From positions 496,001 through 560,000 of the forward strand of contig AP018281.1 in the NCBI GenBank assembly GCA_002368355.1: a stretch of DNA of 64,000 nt. Direction: 5' to 3'. Source of the DNA: Chondrocystis sp. NIES-4102 (GTDB lineage Bacteria; Cyanobacteriota; Cyanobacteriia; Cyanobacteriales; Xenococcaceae). The translations under genes and the position numbers were made by a program. Under the pieces are notes generated by a model, which was given only the letters and a program-made list of their open reading frames with translations, ran no database searches and was not told the origin of the DNA. Positions 54,048 through 63,950 of this stretch are shown here, piece after piece. Numbering within the stretch: the first letter of the stretch is position 1; each line of letters opens with the position of its first letter.

Positions 54048-54087
54048 AAACTACACCGTTATTCTAGAAATTTTTGGACACTAGTGA

Positions 54088-54648
54088 TTAATTTTCTCTA
54101 CCCAAATAAGAACCGTCACGGGTATCTACTTTGATTTTCTCCCCAATTGAGATAAACAAAGGTACCATGACTTGCGCCCCTGTCTCTACTATGGCGGGTT
54201 TAGTTCCTCCTGTCGCTGTATCTCCCTTAACCCCTGGATCTGTCTCGGTAATTTCTAAAACTACGGAAGTAGGTAGTTCCACTTCCAATACTCTATCATC
54301 CCAAAACAGCACATTGACTTCCATTTCTTCTTTGAGGAAATTAACGCGATCGCCCAAGTTCTCACCACCCATGCGCGTTTCTTCATAAGATTCCATGTCC
54401 ATAAACACAAAATCTTCACCATCTTTATAGGTATATTGCATGGTGCGTTTTTCGATATTTGCTTGCGGTACAGTTTCACCAGCACGGAAGGTTTTTTCTA
54501 CCGTATTGCCCGTCTGTATGTTTTTGAGCTTTGTTCTGACAAAAGCTGAACCTTTACCTGGTTTGACGTGGAGAAATTCTACTACTCGCCAGACAGACCC
54601 ATCTAGCTCGACAGTAACCCCTGTGCGAAAGTCATTACTAGAAATCAT
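54088..54648 (-). CDS. efp: Elongation factor P
   Basis: EF-P enters the ribosomal E site and relieves stalling at proline stretches. The 186-residue protein has the three beta-barrel domains. The tip loop of domain I ([17 protein letters not shown], residues 28-44) has the Lys that is modified in some bacteria; the other domains include [19 protein letters not shown] and the C-terminal signature [14 protein letters not shown]. It is the first gene of the efp-accB block. Confidence 0.97.
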   Translation of the reverse strand: MISSNDFRTGVTVELDGSVWRVVEFLHVKPGKGSAFVRTKLKNIQTGNTVEKTFRAGETVPQANIEKRTMQYTYKDGEDFVFMDMESYEETRMGGENLGDRVNFLKEEMEVNVLFWDDRVLEVELPTSVVLEITETDPGVKGDTATGGTKPAIVETGAQVMVPLFISIGEKIKVDTRDGSYLGREN

Positions 54649-54848
54649 GAAGCTAACAATAATTGCTTAGAGATCGACATTTTATTGTACCCGATGGAGG
54701 ATACAGGAAAAAGGATGAAGAGGATGAGTTTCAACTTCAATTGGTAAAGAAATGTTGACAAGGGCGATCAATAATTAAGAACATACACCTTAGTAGATTT
54801 ATTTTGTCCTCTGTTGACACTGTAATTTAAGATTAACTTTAGCAATTT

Positions 54849-55967
54849 ATGATGAACACACCTAAGATACCTGTTCGGTGGGGTAAGTCCTGGTTAACTA
54901 ATCGCGTTTTAACCACTTTACTAACTTTTGTAATTTTGACTACCACTTGGCTAGGCTGGCAATTACCAGCAAGGGCGGTTTTGGCTCAGGGGGATGCTGT
55001 TACTGATCCACGAGCTATTCTTCGATATTCTTTACCTATTGATAATGATGCTGTAAGAAAACTTCAAAAAAGTTTAGAAGATATTTCTAATCAACTACGT
55101 GGTAAGCGTTGGAAAACTATTAGTCGTGATCTCAAAGACGCGAATTATATTTTAACTTCTCGTCGTGATCAGCTTTTGGCGACTATCCCTGATGAACGTC
55201 AAGCCCAAGCGGAATCTATCATCGATCAATTAGTTAGTGGAATCCAAAAGTTAACTACAGTTGTAGAAGCTAAGGATAAGGAAGTTGTCTATGAATCTAG
55301 ACAAGAATTACTTACCTTAGTAGGTGACTTGGAGCAATTAATGGTAGTAGGATTTCCTTTTGAAGTACCAGCCGAGTACAGCAATCTGCCTCAACTCCTT
55401 GGTCGTGCTACCGTTGCTATGGAAACTAACAAAGGTGATCTAGAAATTGTAGTCGATGGCTATAGTGCGCCTGTTAATGGTGGAAACTTTGTTGATTTGG
55501 TACAACGTGGGTTCTACGATGGCTTGGATTTCAACCGTGCTGAAGAGTTTTATATTTTGCAAGCAGGCGATCCCCCAGGGAAAGAAGATGGTTTTATCGA
55601 TCCTAAAACTAAGCAATATCGCGCCATTCCTATAGAGGTATTGGTTAAAGGAGATGATCTACCTGTTTATGGTGAAACTTTGGAGGAATTGGGGCGTTAT
55701 TTAGACGAACCTGCTATTCCTTTTAATGCTTATGGTGCAGTGGCTTTGGCTCGTCCTGCTGATGATGCTAATGGTGGCTCTTCTCAGTTTTTCTTCTTTA
55801 AGTTTGATACTGAGATGACTCCCCCAGGTTACAACCTGATGGATGGACGTTATTCTGTCTTTGGTTATTTGGTTAAAGGTAAAGAAGTTTTGGAGGAATT
55901 AACCGCAGGGGATAAAATTATTTCCGCCAAGGTAATTGATGGTATTGATAATTTGAAACAACCTTAA
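54849..55967 (+). CDS. Cyclophilin-type peptidyl-prolyl isomerase, TLP40-like
   Basis: The 372-residue protein has a signal peptide (VLTTLLTFVILTTTWLGW up to PARA, residues 20-43). A long helical region (about residues 60-165, like PsbQ-type bundles) follows and then a C-terminal cyclophilin domain: TNKGDLEIVVDGYSAPVNGG, FVDLVQRGFYDGLDFNRA, SQFFFFKFD and YSVFGYLVKGKEVLEEL. This order is that of the plant thylakoid-lumen TLP40 and its cyanobacterial homologues, which fold lumenal or periplasmic proteins and may regulate a phosphatase. The cyclophilin core has some insertions (EEFYILQAGDPPGK). It is divergent from efp. Confidence 0.92.
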   Translation: MMNTPKIPVRWGKSWLTNRVLTTLLTFVILTTTWLGWQLPARAVLAQGDAVTDPRAILRYSLPIDNDAVRKLQKSLEDISNQLRGKRWKTISRDLKDANYILTSRRDQLLATIPDERQAQAESIIDQLVSGIQKLTTVVEAKDKEVVYESRQELLTLVGDLEQLMVVGFPFEVPAEYSNLPQLLGRATVAMETNKGDLEIVVDGYSAPVNGGNFVDLVQRGFYDGLDFNRAEEFYILQAGDPPGKEDGFIDPKTKQYRAIPIEVLVKGDDLPVYGETLEELGRYLDEPAIPFNAYGAVALARPADDANGGSSQFFFFKFDTEMTPPGYNLMDGRYSVFGYLVKGKEVLEELTAGDKIISAKVIDGIDNLKQP

Positions 55968-56269
55968 GTGGTGAGTGGTAAATACGATACTTTGTTAATT
56001 AATTAGTAATAAAATAAATTTTGGTTTTGAGCTTCTTGCTTTGAGCCATTATTTATTATTTTTAAAAACATTGTTTGAGATAATAGTTGAAAAACTTTTA
56101 AGACTGCTATAAGTATAATTAAATGTTAAATAATTGATAGGTTAAGCTATTAATTATAATTGCTTGAAATCTTTTGAGATTAAACCTTACGCTAATTTGA
56201 TATAATGTTGTGTTATCTATGACATACTTTAATATTTTAATAGTAGATTAGAGTAATTGTTAATAAAAA
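55968..56269. other. Intergenic stretch before thiL
   Basis: About 300 bases, AT-rich, between two rightward genes. I see no gene, no recognisable riboswitch and no repeat family apart from a TTGAGC/TTGCTTTGAGCC direct repeat near 56025-56045. Confidence 0.45.
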
Positions 56270-57271
56270 ATGAATAATGAACCTCTTCTGGTAAAAGATT
56301 TAGGTGAACAGGGTTTATTAGAAATAATTCAGCAATTCTGTCCTCAAGATGTTGTGGGGGATGATGCAGCAATTTTAGATATCGAACCTGGTAAATCTTT
56401 AGTTGTTACTACTGATGTTTTGGTTGACGGGGTTCATTTTAGCGATCGCACTACCACGGCTTATGATGTTGGTTGGCGAGCTACTGCTGCTAATTTATCT
56501 GATTTGGCAGCTATGGGGGCTACCCCGATAGGCATTACTATTGGTTTGTCTTTACCTAAAAATCTCCCAGTTAGTTGGGTCGAAAATCTCTATCAAGGGA
56601 TAGATGCCATTCTTAGAATTTATGGCGGGGCAATAGTAGGGGGAGATGTATGTCGTTCGGATGTAATTAGTGTGGCAATTACCGCTTTAGGTGAAGTTGA
56701 CCCAAATAGAGCAATTCGGCGATCTATTGCTCAACCAGGAGATGTTCTAGTGATCACAGGTTTACACGGACTATCTAGGGGGGGATTAGCACTATTACAA
56801 GATCCTAGTTTAGGAGATAAATTGTTGCCCAATGAGCGCGCCCAATTAATAGAAGCTCATCAAAGACCTCGCCCAAGATTAGATGTTTTGCCATATCTAG
56901 CTAAAATCCCTTCAGAAATTGCGATCGCAGGTATGGATAGTAGTGATGGTTTAGCAAGTGCGATCGCTCAAATTTGTCGTGATAGTCATGTAGGTGCAGT
57001 CATAGAACAAGATAAGTTAACAATTTTTTCTGGGTTGAGCAAACTAGTAGGAAGAGAGACAGCCTGGGAATGGTTACTTTATGGGGGGGAAGATTTTGAA
57101 TTAGTATTATCTCTACCTCCAAAGTTGGCGACTACATTAGTGCAAGAGTTGGGACAAAATGCCTCAATTATTGGCAAAATAACTAAAAGTTGCGATATTC
57201 ATTTCGTCACCCCAAATAATACCTACCTTGAAGAAACATTAAATCTAACTAAAGGATTTGGACATTTTTAG
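56270..57271 (+). CDS. thiL: Thiamine-monophosphate kinase ThiL
   Basis: ThiL phosphorylates thiamine monophosphate to the active cofactor thiamine diphosphate. The 333-residue protein has GDDAAILDIEPGK near residues 26-38, TTDVLVDGVHFSDR near 46-59, NLSDLAAMGATPIGIT near 72-87, and the Asp of GGDVCRSDVIS near 117-127. The C-terminal AGMDSSDGLASAIAQI and GGEDFELVLSLP belong to the AIR-synthase-like fold. Length is normal. No other thiamine gene is adjacent and no TPP riboswitch is recognisable upstream. Confidence 0.95.
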   Translation: MNNEPLLVKDLGEQGLLEIIQQFCPQDVVGDDAAILDIEPGKSLVVTTDVLVDGVHFSDRTTTAYDVGWRATAANLSDLAAMGATPIGITIGLSLPKNLPVSWVENLYQGIDAILRIYGGAIVGGDVCRSDVISVAITALGEVDPNRAIRRSIAQPGDVLVITGLHGLSRGGLALLQDPSLGDKLLPNERAQLIEAHQRPRPRLDVLPYLAKIPSEIAIAGMDSSDGLASAIAQICRDSHVGAVIEQDKLTIFSGLSKLVGRETAWEWLLYGGEDFELVLSLPPKLATTLVQELGQNASIIGKITKSCDIHFVTPNNTYLEETLNLTKGFGHF

Positions 57272-57548
57272 TTAGTTTGAGTAATCCTACAAATGCTAAA
57301 GATAATTAATTACTTTTACACTAGATAATAAAACCAAAAAGTAATTGAAATTTATATTTTGAGAAAAATAATTACTTTGGTATAAATTTGAAAAAAATGG
57401 GAATGCTAAGTCCTGTGAGAGTCAGTTATAGGCTGTATAATCAATCTTTCTTGTCTCTCTTTAGGGAATAAATCATTGAGATTATGATGAATCAACCTTG
57501 TAAGTGTTTATTCAAATCATCACCCAATAGTAATCTCACACCTAAATT

Positions 57549-59510
57549 ATGGAGCAGCAAGAGATGCCTAAAACTATGCAAGACACATTAGGGGTTGACG
57601 AAATAAAGAATAGTATTTTGCAACTTATCCTTGAAAGTTCTAATAGTATGACTCTCCTGTCCGAGTTGGCGATGTTGATCGGCAATTGGCTCTTGGCAGA
57701 GACTTGTATGGTGTTTTCTACAATTAATTTTGAAAATATCGATACAATTGGCTATTGGCAGTCAGCTAAAGTTACTTTACCGCCAACGGTGAAAAGCCAA
57801 ATTGTGCAACAGTTATCAAATTTAGAATTAAATGATCATGGTTCATCATCTAGATTATCAGACGTAACAAGGTCGAGTGGGTTCTCACCTCTAGATCATC
57901 TGTTGCAAACACTGTTGCCAAATAAAATATCACTAGCAGTTACCACAAAATATCAGGGTCAAATTAACGGTTTGATTTTGCTGCTAAGATCCCAGTCTTC
58001 TGAGTGGACTCACTCAGAACGTGAATTATTGTCAAATATATCAAATTCCATGGCGATCGCATTCTCTCAGGTACAACTCCAACAACAGGCTCAAATTAAA
58101 GCTAGATATCAATCCCTGCTTAAACATCTAAGTCGAGAAATTAGTCAAAGTACTCACCCTCAATCTCTCTTTCATACCTGTCTTGCCAAAATTTGTACTA
58201 CTCTCAAGGTGGATCGGGGGATGCTATTGATGCTGAAGTATCAGAATCCTTTGATGGCTAAAGCACGTCGACCACAAGTAATTAAAGGCACAGTAAAAAT
58301 TGCTGCTTACTGGAGTCTTAAAGCCGAGAATTTGACCGCTCAAGAGGAATTGGCTTTTAATTTACATGATTCTGATTTATGTCAACAAGCTTGGCAAAAT
58401 GCCCCAGAATGTTTATCTTGCGACTCTAACACTCCTTTTCCTGATTTAATAACTTCAAAGCTTCCTACTCTGGTTGAGTCTCGTGGTTCTGCTTTATTGA
58501 TGATCCCCCTAATGGGTAAAAAAAATGGTGAAAAGGATAATGCAGTTGTCTTAGGTTTTTTGGTTTGTCAGCAAAATTCACCTCGTTGTTGGTCTGAAGA
58601 TGAGCTTGATTTGATTGATTGGATTAGTGTTCAAATGAGTACCGCTATTATTCATCATCAAACTTTAAATCAGGTGCAATCAATTGTTGATGAACGTACT
58701 GCTCAATTGAAATCTAGTCTTGATGTACAGGCGAAACTATCGGCAAAAATGCGCCAACATATTGAACAGCTACAGAAATTAAATCAGTTAAAGGATGACT
58801 TTATGAATAGTATGAGTCATGAGTTGAAAACGCCTTTAACCAGTATGAAAATGGCAATTAAAATGTTGCGTCAAGCTGAAATTTCTCCTGCTATGCGTGA
58901 GAAGTATTTAAATATTCTCGAACAGGAATGGAATCGGGAATATGGTTTGATTAAGGATTTATTAACTTTACAAGAAGTTGAGTCGGGAAAGCTTACTTAT
59001 AGTCCTCAAGAATTGGATTTGAATACAGCTATTGAGCGGATGGCTGGTTCTTTTAGGAATAAATGGCAAAGTGAAAAGGGATTGTTGTTAAATACTTCTA
59101 TTTCTCAAACTAGTTTAAAAATTAATACGGATCCTGAAAGTTTGGAGCATATTCTCAATGAATTGCTATTAAATGCAGGTAAATATGCTGATCCTAATAC
59201 TACAATTGAGTTATCTGTAATCAGCCAAGTAAGTTTTAAAGGTAGAGATATTGTCATCACCATCACTAATGAGGGTGCAGGTATTACTCCCGAAGAACTT
59301 CCTTATATCTTTGATAAATTCCGTCGTGGTCAAGGAGTGACTGATCGGGCTGTACCTGGAACTGGTCTAGGTCTTACTTTGGTTAAGTATTTAGTTGAAC
59401 ATCTCAACGGTACTATTGAAGTGAGTAGTGACCCGACGTTTGAAGATGAAACTGTTTTCATAACTAGTTTTGTGCTTAAATTACCTCAATTTCAACCAAC
59501 TATTAGTTAG
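57549..59510 (+). CDS. GAF-domain sensor histidine kinase
   Basis: The 653-residue soluble protein has two GAF-like domains (about residues 22-180 and 200-375, with LGFLVCQQNSPRCWSEDELDLIDWISVQMSTAI at the end of the second). A coiled coil follows. The kinase core is complete: H-box DFMNSMSHELKTPLTSMKMA near residues 417-436, N-box ILNELLLNAGKYAD, G1 TNEGAGI, F-box YIFDKFRRGQ and G2 GTGLGLTLVKYL. No conserved bilin-binding Cys-His pair is apparent, so it is probably not a phytochrome. The ligand and partner are unknown. The start at ATG 57549 has GGAG within AATTATGGAGCAGC, partly overlapping; a second Met lies at position 6. Confidence 0.9.
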   Translation: MEQQEMPKTMQDTLGVDEIKNSILQLILESSNSMTLLSELAMLIGNWLLAETCMVFSTINFENIDTIGYWQSAKVTLPPTVKSQIVQQLSNLELNDHGSSSRLSDVTRSSGFSPLDHLLQTLLPNKISLAVTTKYQGQINGLILLLRSQSSEWTHSERELLSNISNSMAIAFSQVQLQQQAQIKARYQSLLKHLSREISQSTHPQSLFHTCLAKICTTLKVDRGMLLMLKYQNPLMAKARRPQVIKGTVKIAAYWSLKAENLTAQEELAFNLHDSDLCQQAWQNAPECLSCDSNTPFPDLITSKLPTLVESRGSALLMIPLMGKKNGEKDNAVVLGFLVCQQNSPRCWSEDELDLIDWISVQMSTAIIHHQTLNQVQSIVDERTAQLKSSLDVQAKLSAKMRQHIEQLQKLNQLKDDFMNSMSHELKTPLTSMKMAIKMLRQAEISPAMREKYLNILEQEWNREYGLIKDLLTLQEVESGKLTYSPQELDLNTAIERMAGSFRNKWQSEKGLLLNTSISQTSLKINTDPESLEHILNELLLNAGKYADPNTTIELSVISQVSFKGRDIVITITNEGAGITPEELPYIFDKFRRGQGVTDRAVPGTGLGLTLVKYLVEHLNGTIEVSSDPTFEDETVFITSFVLKLPQFQPTIS

Positions 59511-59683
59511 GCTATTATTGTTTGTCACAATAGGTTTAGTCGGTTGGAGGAGATATTTATAGATGTTGCTGCATTGAAGTATGACAGTTAATTAATTACA
59601 TAATTTCACTAAAAGCTAATAGCTGAACGTGACTATATTTATTACTTCCAGTTTCGCACCTAAAATCAGCAACGTTTTCATTT

Positions 59684-61384
59684 ATGAAATGGCAAAATAA
59701 CAACAAGCTAGCACGAAGAAAATCATCTTTAAATCTTGGAGGGTATCCTTATTCGCCATTTTTTCGTCAAGCTAAAATTTTTACTATTACTGGTAAATTT
59801 TTATTTTCGTTGTGGTGGGATAATTTAACGGGTAATAATTCGCCTCGACGTAGACATTATTTAGCTAAATGGTTGGTTAGAAATATTCTTAGTTTAGGAC
59901 CAACTTTTATTAAAATTGGACAGGCTTTATCTACCCGTGCTGATTTAATTCCCATTGAATATATTCAAGAATTTAGTCAATTACAAGACAGAGTACCTTC
60001 CTTTAGTTCAGATTTGGCGATCGCAGTTATTGAACAGGAATTAGGTAAACCCATTACTCAACTTTTTGCTGAATTTCAGCCAAGAGCGATCGCTGCAGCT
60101 AGTTTGGGTCAAGTTCATAAAGCCCGACTCCATACAGGCGAAGAGGTGGTAATTAAAGTTCAGCGTCCTGGATTATACAAGTTATTTAATCTGGATTTTG
60201 AAATTCTACACCGTTTAGTTAGATGGCTCAATCGTTTAATTAAAGATTTAAGAAAATTTAATTTAGAAGCAATTTATCGCGAATTTTTTGAATTATTATA
60301 TTTAGAAATTGATTATATTCACGAAGGTAAAAACGCTGATCGCTTCCGTAGTAATTTTAAGAATTATCAGCGCGTTGCTGTTCCTAAAATTTATTGGCAA
60401 TATACTACTTCTAAGATTCTCACTTTAGAATATTTACCAGGAATTAAAATTGATGATCGTTTGGCTTTAGAGGCAAGTAAAATTGATACTCAAGAAGTAA
60501 TTCAACTGGGTATTACTTGTTATTTAAAACAACTTTTAGAGGATGGTTTTTTTCAGTCCGATCCTCATCCTGGTAATATGGCAGTAAGTCAAAGAGGAGA
60601 TATTATTTTTTATGATTTTGGCACGATGGCGGAAGTAAAAACCATTGCCAAAGATCAGATGATCAAAACTTTTTTTGCAGTCTTAAAAAAGGACACAGAA
60701 GAAGTAGTAGAAACATTAATCTATATGGGGTTAATTGAACCTGTTGCTGATATGACTCCTGTTAAGCGGATGATTGCTTTTATGCTGGAGGAATTTCGCG
60801 ATAAACCTGTAGATGTTCGAGCTTTTGAGCAAATAACTGACGAAATATATTCTATTTTTGAGCAACAACCATTTCGTCTACCTCCACAAATGACGTTTAT
60901 TGTTAAATCTTTAACTACTCTCGATGGTATTGCTCGCGCTCTCGATCCTCAATATAATTTATTAGCAGCAGCCCAACCTTTTTTAAAACAAATTGCTTTT
61001 TCTCAACAACAAGGTAGTATGTTAGCTATTTTAGCCAAGCAAACTAAGGATTTTGTGCAATATAAATTCAAGCAACCAAATCGGACTCAACTATCAATTA
61101 TGCGCTTGGAATCTCGCCTAGATTTAGGTGAATTGCAAGTTAAAGTTAAGGCGACAGAAAGTGAGCGATCGCTTAAACAAATTCAGTTAGGAATTAAAAG
61201 TTTGATTTATACTTGTTTATCAGGATTTAGTTTATTATCAGGCTCTGTATTATTAGTAGGTCAGTTAAAGGGTGTGGCGATCGCTTTATTTTGTTTCGCT
61301 AGTTTTTGGTTTATTTTATTATTACGTTCTTTGATGAATATGGCAGTTAGCGAGAAAATGTTTAAGATGTCACAGAATAAGTAA
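59684..61384 (+). CDS. ABC1/AarF/UbiB-family atypical kinase
   Basis: The 566-residue protein has the full ADCK core: the KxGQ motif in FIKIGQALSTRADLIP near residues 75-90, PRAIAAASLGQVHKARLHTG (A-rich loop) near 130-150, the VVIKVQRP Lys and LEIDYIHEGKNADRF. The catalytic DPHPGN near 290-296 and FYDFGTM are also present. The last 70 residues carry two membrane helices (LIYTCLSGFSLLSGSVLLVG, VAIALFCFASFWFILLL). Cyanobacteria have several members, related to plant thylakoid ABC1K proteins, involved in plastoquinone and tocopherol-type prenylquinone metabolism. Which quinone step it serves is not known. Confidence 0.92.
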   Translation: MKWQNNNKLARRKSSLNLGGYPYSPFFRQAKIFTITGKFLFSLWWDNLTGNNSPRRRHYLAKWLVRNILSLGPTFIKIGQALSTRADLIPIEYIQEFSQLQDRVPSFSSDLAIAVIEQELGKPITQLFAEFQPRAIAAASLGQVHKARLHTGEEVVIKVQRPGLYKLFNLDFEILHRLVRWLNRLIKDLRKFNLEAIYREFFELLYLEIDYIHEGKNADRFRSNFKNYQRVAVPKIYWQYTTSKILTLEYLPGIKIDDRLALEASKIDTQEVIQLGITCYLKQLLEDGFFQSDPHPGNMAVSQRGDIIFYDFGTMAEVKTIAKDQMIKTFFAVLKKDTEEVVETLIYMGLIEPVADMTPVKRMIAFMLEEFRDKPVDVRAFEQITDEIYSIFEQQPFRLPPQMTFIVKSLTTLDGIARALDPQYNLLAAAQPFLKQIAFSQQQGSMLAILAKQTKDFVQYKFKQPNRTQLSIMRLESRLDLGELQVKVKATESERSLKQIQLGIKSLIYTCLSGFSLLSGSVLLVGQLKGVAIALFCFASFWFILLLRSLMNMAVSEKMFKMSQNK

Positions 61385-61561
61385 AACGTTATTAATTTAT
61401 CCTTTAATATTTTTAGTCTAAATCTCACGCAAAGGCGTTTATCCTTTCATCCTTTTATCCTCGAATGGGGACGAATGGGGACAAAGAAGTTAATTTGATT
61501 TTCTTGTATTATTGTAGGGAGTTGGTATAAGTAGGACGCTATTAATCAATATAGTAATACT

Positions 61562-62098
61562 TTATATTTGGGAGGGAATAATATCTAGTAGATCTGTAAC
61601 TCCTATATTGATTCCTTGTTGACTTAATAGGGTTGAAATTTGTCCTCGGTGATGGGTTTGATGATTGAAAAAGTGTTGTACTAATTGTCCAAAGTTTTTA
61701 CAATATTTATCTCCCTTGGTATTAGTATAGGTAAGGTTATGAGTTAAATCTTTTAGGGTAATCTCTAAGCACCAGTTAATAATTAAATTATCTAAATTTT
61801 GTCTTAATTGCCATAAATCAATAAATGATTCCGTTACTATTTCATTTAAAACTGTATAACTAGGTATAGGTGGTAAATCATTTAAACTTAGATAATTCTC
61901 AGAATGTCGACTAAATCGCTTGAGCCAAATAATATCTGCTACATAAATATGATTGAGTGTGGCAAAAATAGACCCAAAAAACGCGCCTTGGTCTTGTTTA
62001 ATTTGCTCTTCATCTAATTGTTGGGCTGCTTGATAAACCTTTTGATTCATCCAGCTATTATACTGACTTAATAATTGTAAATTGGCTAAAAGATCCAT
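61562..62098 (-). CDS. DinB family protein
   Basis: The 178-residue four-helix protein has the metal-binding His positions of DinB/YfiT proteins: TLNHIYVADIIWLKRF near residues 48-63 and QLVQHFFNHQTHHRGQISTLL near 138-158 (HxxxH type). The opening YNSWMNQKVYQAAQQLDEEQ matches the first helix. In the family this fold works in thiol transfer or damage-induced reactions; the substrate here is unknown and induction by DNA damage should not be assumed. It stands alone. Confidence 0.88.
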   Translation of the reverse strand: MDLLANLQLLSQYNSWMNQKVYQAAQQLDEEQIKQDQGAFFGSIFATLNHIYVADIIWLKRFSRHSENYLSLNDLPPIPSYTVLNEIVTESFIDLWQLRQNLDNLIINWCLEITLKDLTHNLTYTNTKGDKYCKNFGQLVQHFFNHQTHHRGQISTLLSQQGINIGVTDLLDIIPSQI

Positions 62099-62319
62099 TC
62101 ATTAATAATTTAGAGATGTTTAAAATAAAATAACAATGTATCTTAAAATTAGCTAGGAATATCAAAAATATTATTAAGTGTCTATAAGAGTGGTGCATCG
62201 TTATATTTTTCGTTTCCAGTGTATTCTTATGCACCCGTGATCTAATAGCTAAAAGCTTAATCCGTCCTATGTCTTTGGTTATTTTCGCGCCCTTGCTATT
62301 AACTATTAATTTAAAACTA

Positions 62320-62910
62320 TCACTTAAATTTAATTAACATATCTACTTCCTCAGTAGTTAATTTACGCCATTGACCAGGTTGCAAACCAGATAAAGTTAT
62401 TTGTTGAGACTTATTACCTAAAGCAACTCTAACTAATCTTAAAGTAGGAAACCCAACCGCAGCAGTCATTCTTCTTACCTGGCGGTTACGTCCTTCAGTT
62501 AGAGTCATTTCTAACCAACAAGTAGGGATAGTTTGGCGAAAACGAATAGGAGGAATTCTGGGGGGTAGATCAGGATCAGAATTTAATAGATGGACTTGAG
62601 CTTTACGAGTACGATAATCTTTAATAGTAACCCCGTTGCTTAGTTTATTTAAAGCCGTGCGATCGCAGATGCCTTCTACCTGCACATAATATGTACGAGG
62701 ATGGGCAAATTTGGGATCTGCTAATCGATGTTGTAGTTGTCCATTATCCGTTAATAATACTAATCCTTCGCTATCTAAATCTAATCTTCCCACAGGATAT
62801 ACTCCAGTAATGGGAATATAATCTTTGAGAGTTGCACGTTTAATTTCACTTCCATCATCGGTAAATTGACACAATACCCCATAAGGTTTGTAAAACAAGA
62901 TATATTTCAT
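62320..62910 (-). CDS. Pseudouridine synthase, RsuA/RluE type
   Basis: The 196-residue protein isomerises uridine to pseudouridine in ribosomal RNA. It starts directly with the catalytic domain ([15 protein letters not shown]), has the active-site motif [20 protein letters not shown] near residues 39-58 with the catalytic Asp in RLDLDSEG, and ends with the [19 protein letters not shown] motif. No S4 domain is present, as in RluE. RluE methyl-rich targets 23S U2457 in E. coli; the target here is inferred only by resemblance, so no symbol is given. Confidence 0.9.
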   Translation of the reverse strand: MKYILFYKPYGVLCQFTDDGSEIKRATLKDYIPITGVYPVGRLDLDSEGLVLLTDNGQLQHRLADPKFAHPRTYYVQVEGICDRTALNKLSNGVTIKDYRTRKAQVHLLNSDPDLPPRIPPIRFRQTIPTCWLEMTLTEGRNRQVRRMTAAVGFPTLRLVRVALGNKSQQITLSGLQPGQWRKLTTEEVDMLIKFK

Positions 62911-63022
62911 TATTAATATACATATATAGTTATTAAATTATTAGTACGCGGACAAATTATCAATCTTCTATAGTTTTAATATGTACAAGAATAATGCGTT
63001 ATGAATAACATATTATCTATAC

Positions 63023-63784
63023 ATGATCATCGATAAGCAAAAGATTAAAAGAGAGATAAATTTTATCCACCAAGAATTTGAAAAATTTACCAATAATCAG
63101 AAGAAAACAGTGACAAATGTTAATTGTATAGATTCTAATAAATATAGATTAATATTTTGGTTTATATTTGGCTTTCTAGGATTTATGTTTCTAACAATGG
63201 GTTTAGTAAAAATAATTTTAATTTTATCAATTCAAGACATTGTGTTATTCGGATATACAATTATCTGTTTGATAATTATGTTTATGTTTTTTATAATATT
63301 ATTATCTTATCATCTCCTAACTAATATAGTAAATAATAAAAATAATATTGATAACCTCTGTTTGATTAATAATGATTCTTTGATCGCTATAGAAATAGCT
63401 AATAATACAAGTAAATTAGCTGGTCTTATTTATCAGAATAATTTTATGAATCTTGTTAATCATCAGCAGACACTTAAAGATGAATCTAAAGATAATATTC
63501 AATTATTAGTTATTTCTTGTATTTTCTTTTTTTGCTACATTACAGAGCTAAAACTAGATGTTTTAAGTCGTAATATATCTTTATCACTTGGTGGTGTTAC
63601 TTTCTTTACATTGCTTTTATCATTAACACAATTTTTTTTACGACCAACGACATCAAAGAAATTATTATTATACAAAAGATTTGTTTCTATTTTAGATATG
63701 GCTATTAAAATAGATAGAAGTAACTATTATTTGCCAGATATTAAAAAACAATCTAATGCTCAGGCTGAGCCAGAAGAAATTTAG
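63023..63784 (+). CDS. Membrane protein of unknown function
   Basis: The 253-residue protein has a charged N-terminus (IIDKQKIKREINFIHQEFEK), then a pair of membrane helices (IFWFIFGFLGFMFLTMGL, IICLIIMFMFFIILLSY). A polar middle follows, then a second pair (LLVISCIFFFCYI, LGGVTFFTLLLSLTQFFL) and a basic tail. This looks like a duplicated two-helix arrangement. I do not recognise the family. Base composition is very AT-rich, even compared with the rest of the window, which might mean recent acquisition. No partner gene is nearby. Confidence 0.7.
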   Translation: MIIDKQKIKREINFIHQEFEKFTNNQKKTVTNVNCIDSNKYRLIFWFIFGFLGFMFLTMGLVKIILILSIQDIVLFGYTIICLIIMFMFFIILLSYHLLTNIVNNKNNIDNLCLINNDSLIAIEIANNTSKLAGLIYQNNFMNLVNHQQTLKDESKDNIQLLVISCIFFFCYITELKLDVLSRNISLSLGGVTFFTLLLSLTQFFLRPTTSKKLLLYKRFVSILDMAIKIDRSNYYLPDIKKQSNAQAEPEEI

Positions 63785-63950
63785 CAAATTACTACAGTTA
63801 ATAATATTTCATACATTCAGATATTTTAAACAATTGACACTATCTTATTTATCTATAACAAAAGAGGAAGAAATAAGAATACCACCCTATAATTAAACTA
63901 TTTAACATAATGTTTTAAAGTCATTTCGCTAAGATTTCAGATAACAACCC

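Noticed and set aside
55968-56269. TPP riboswitch before thiL
   Set aside because: The conserved CUGAGA and ACCUGAU-type motifs of the THI element are not present.
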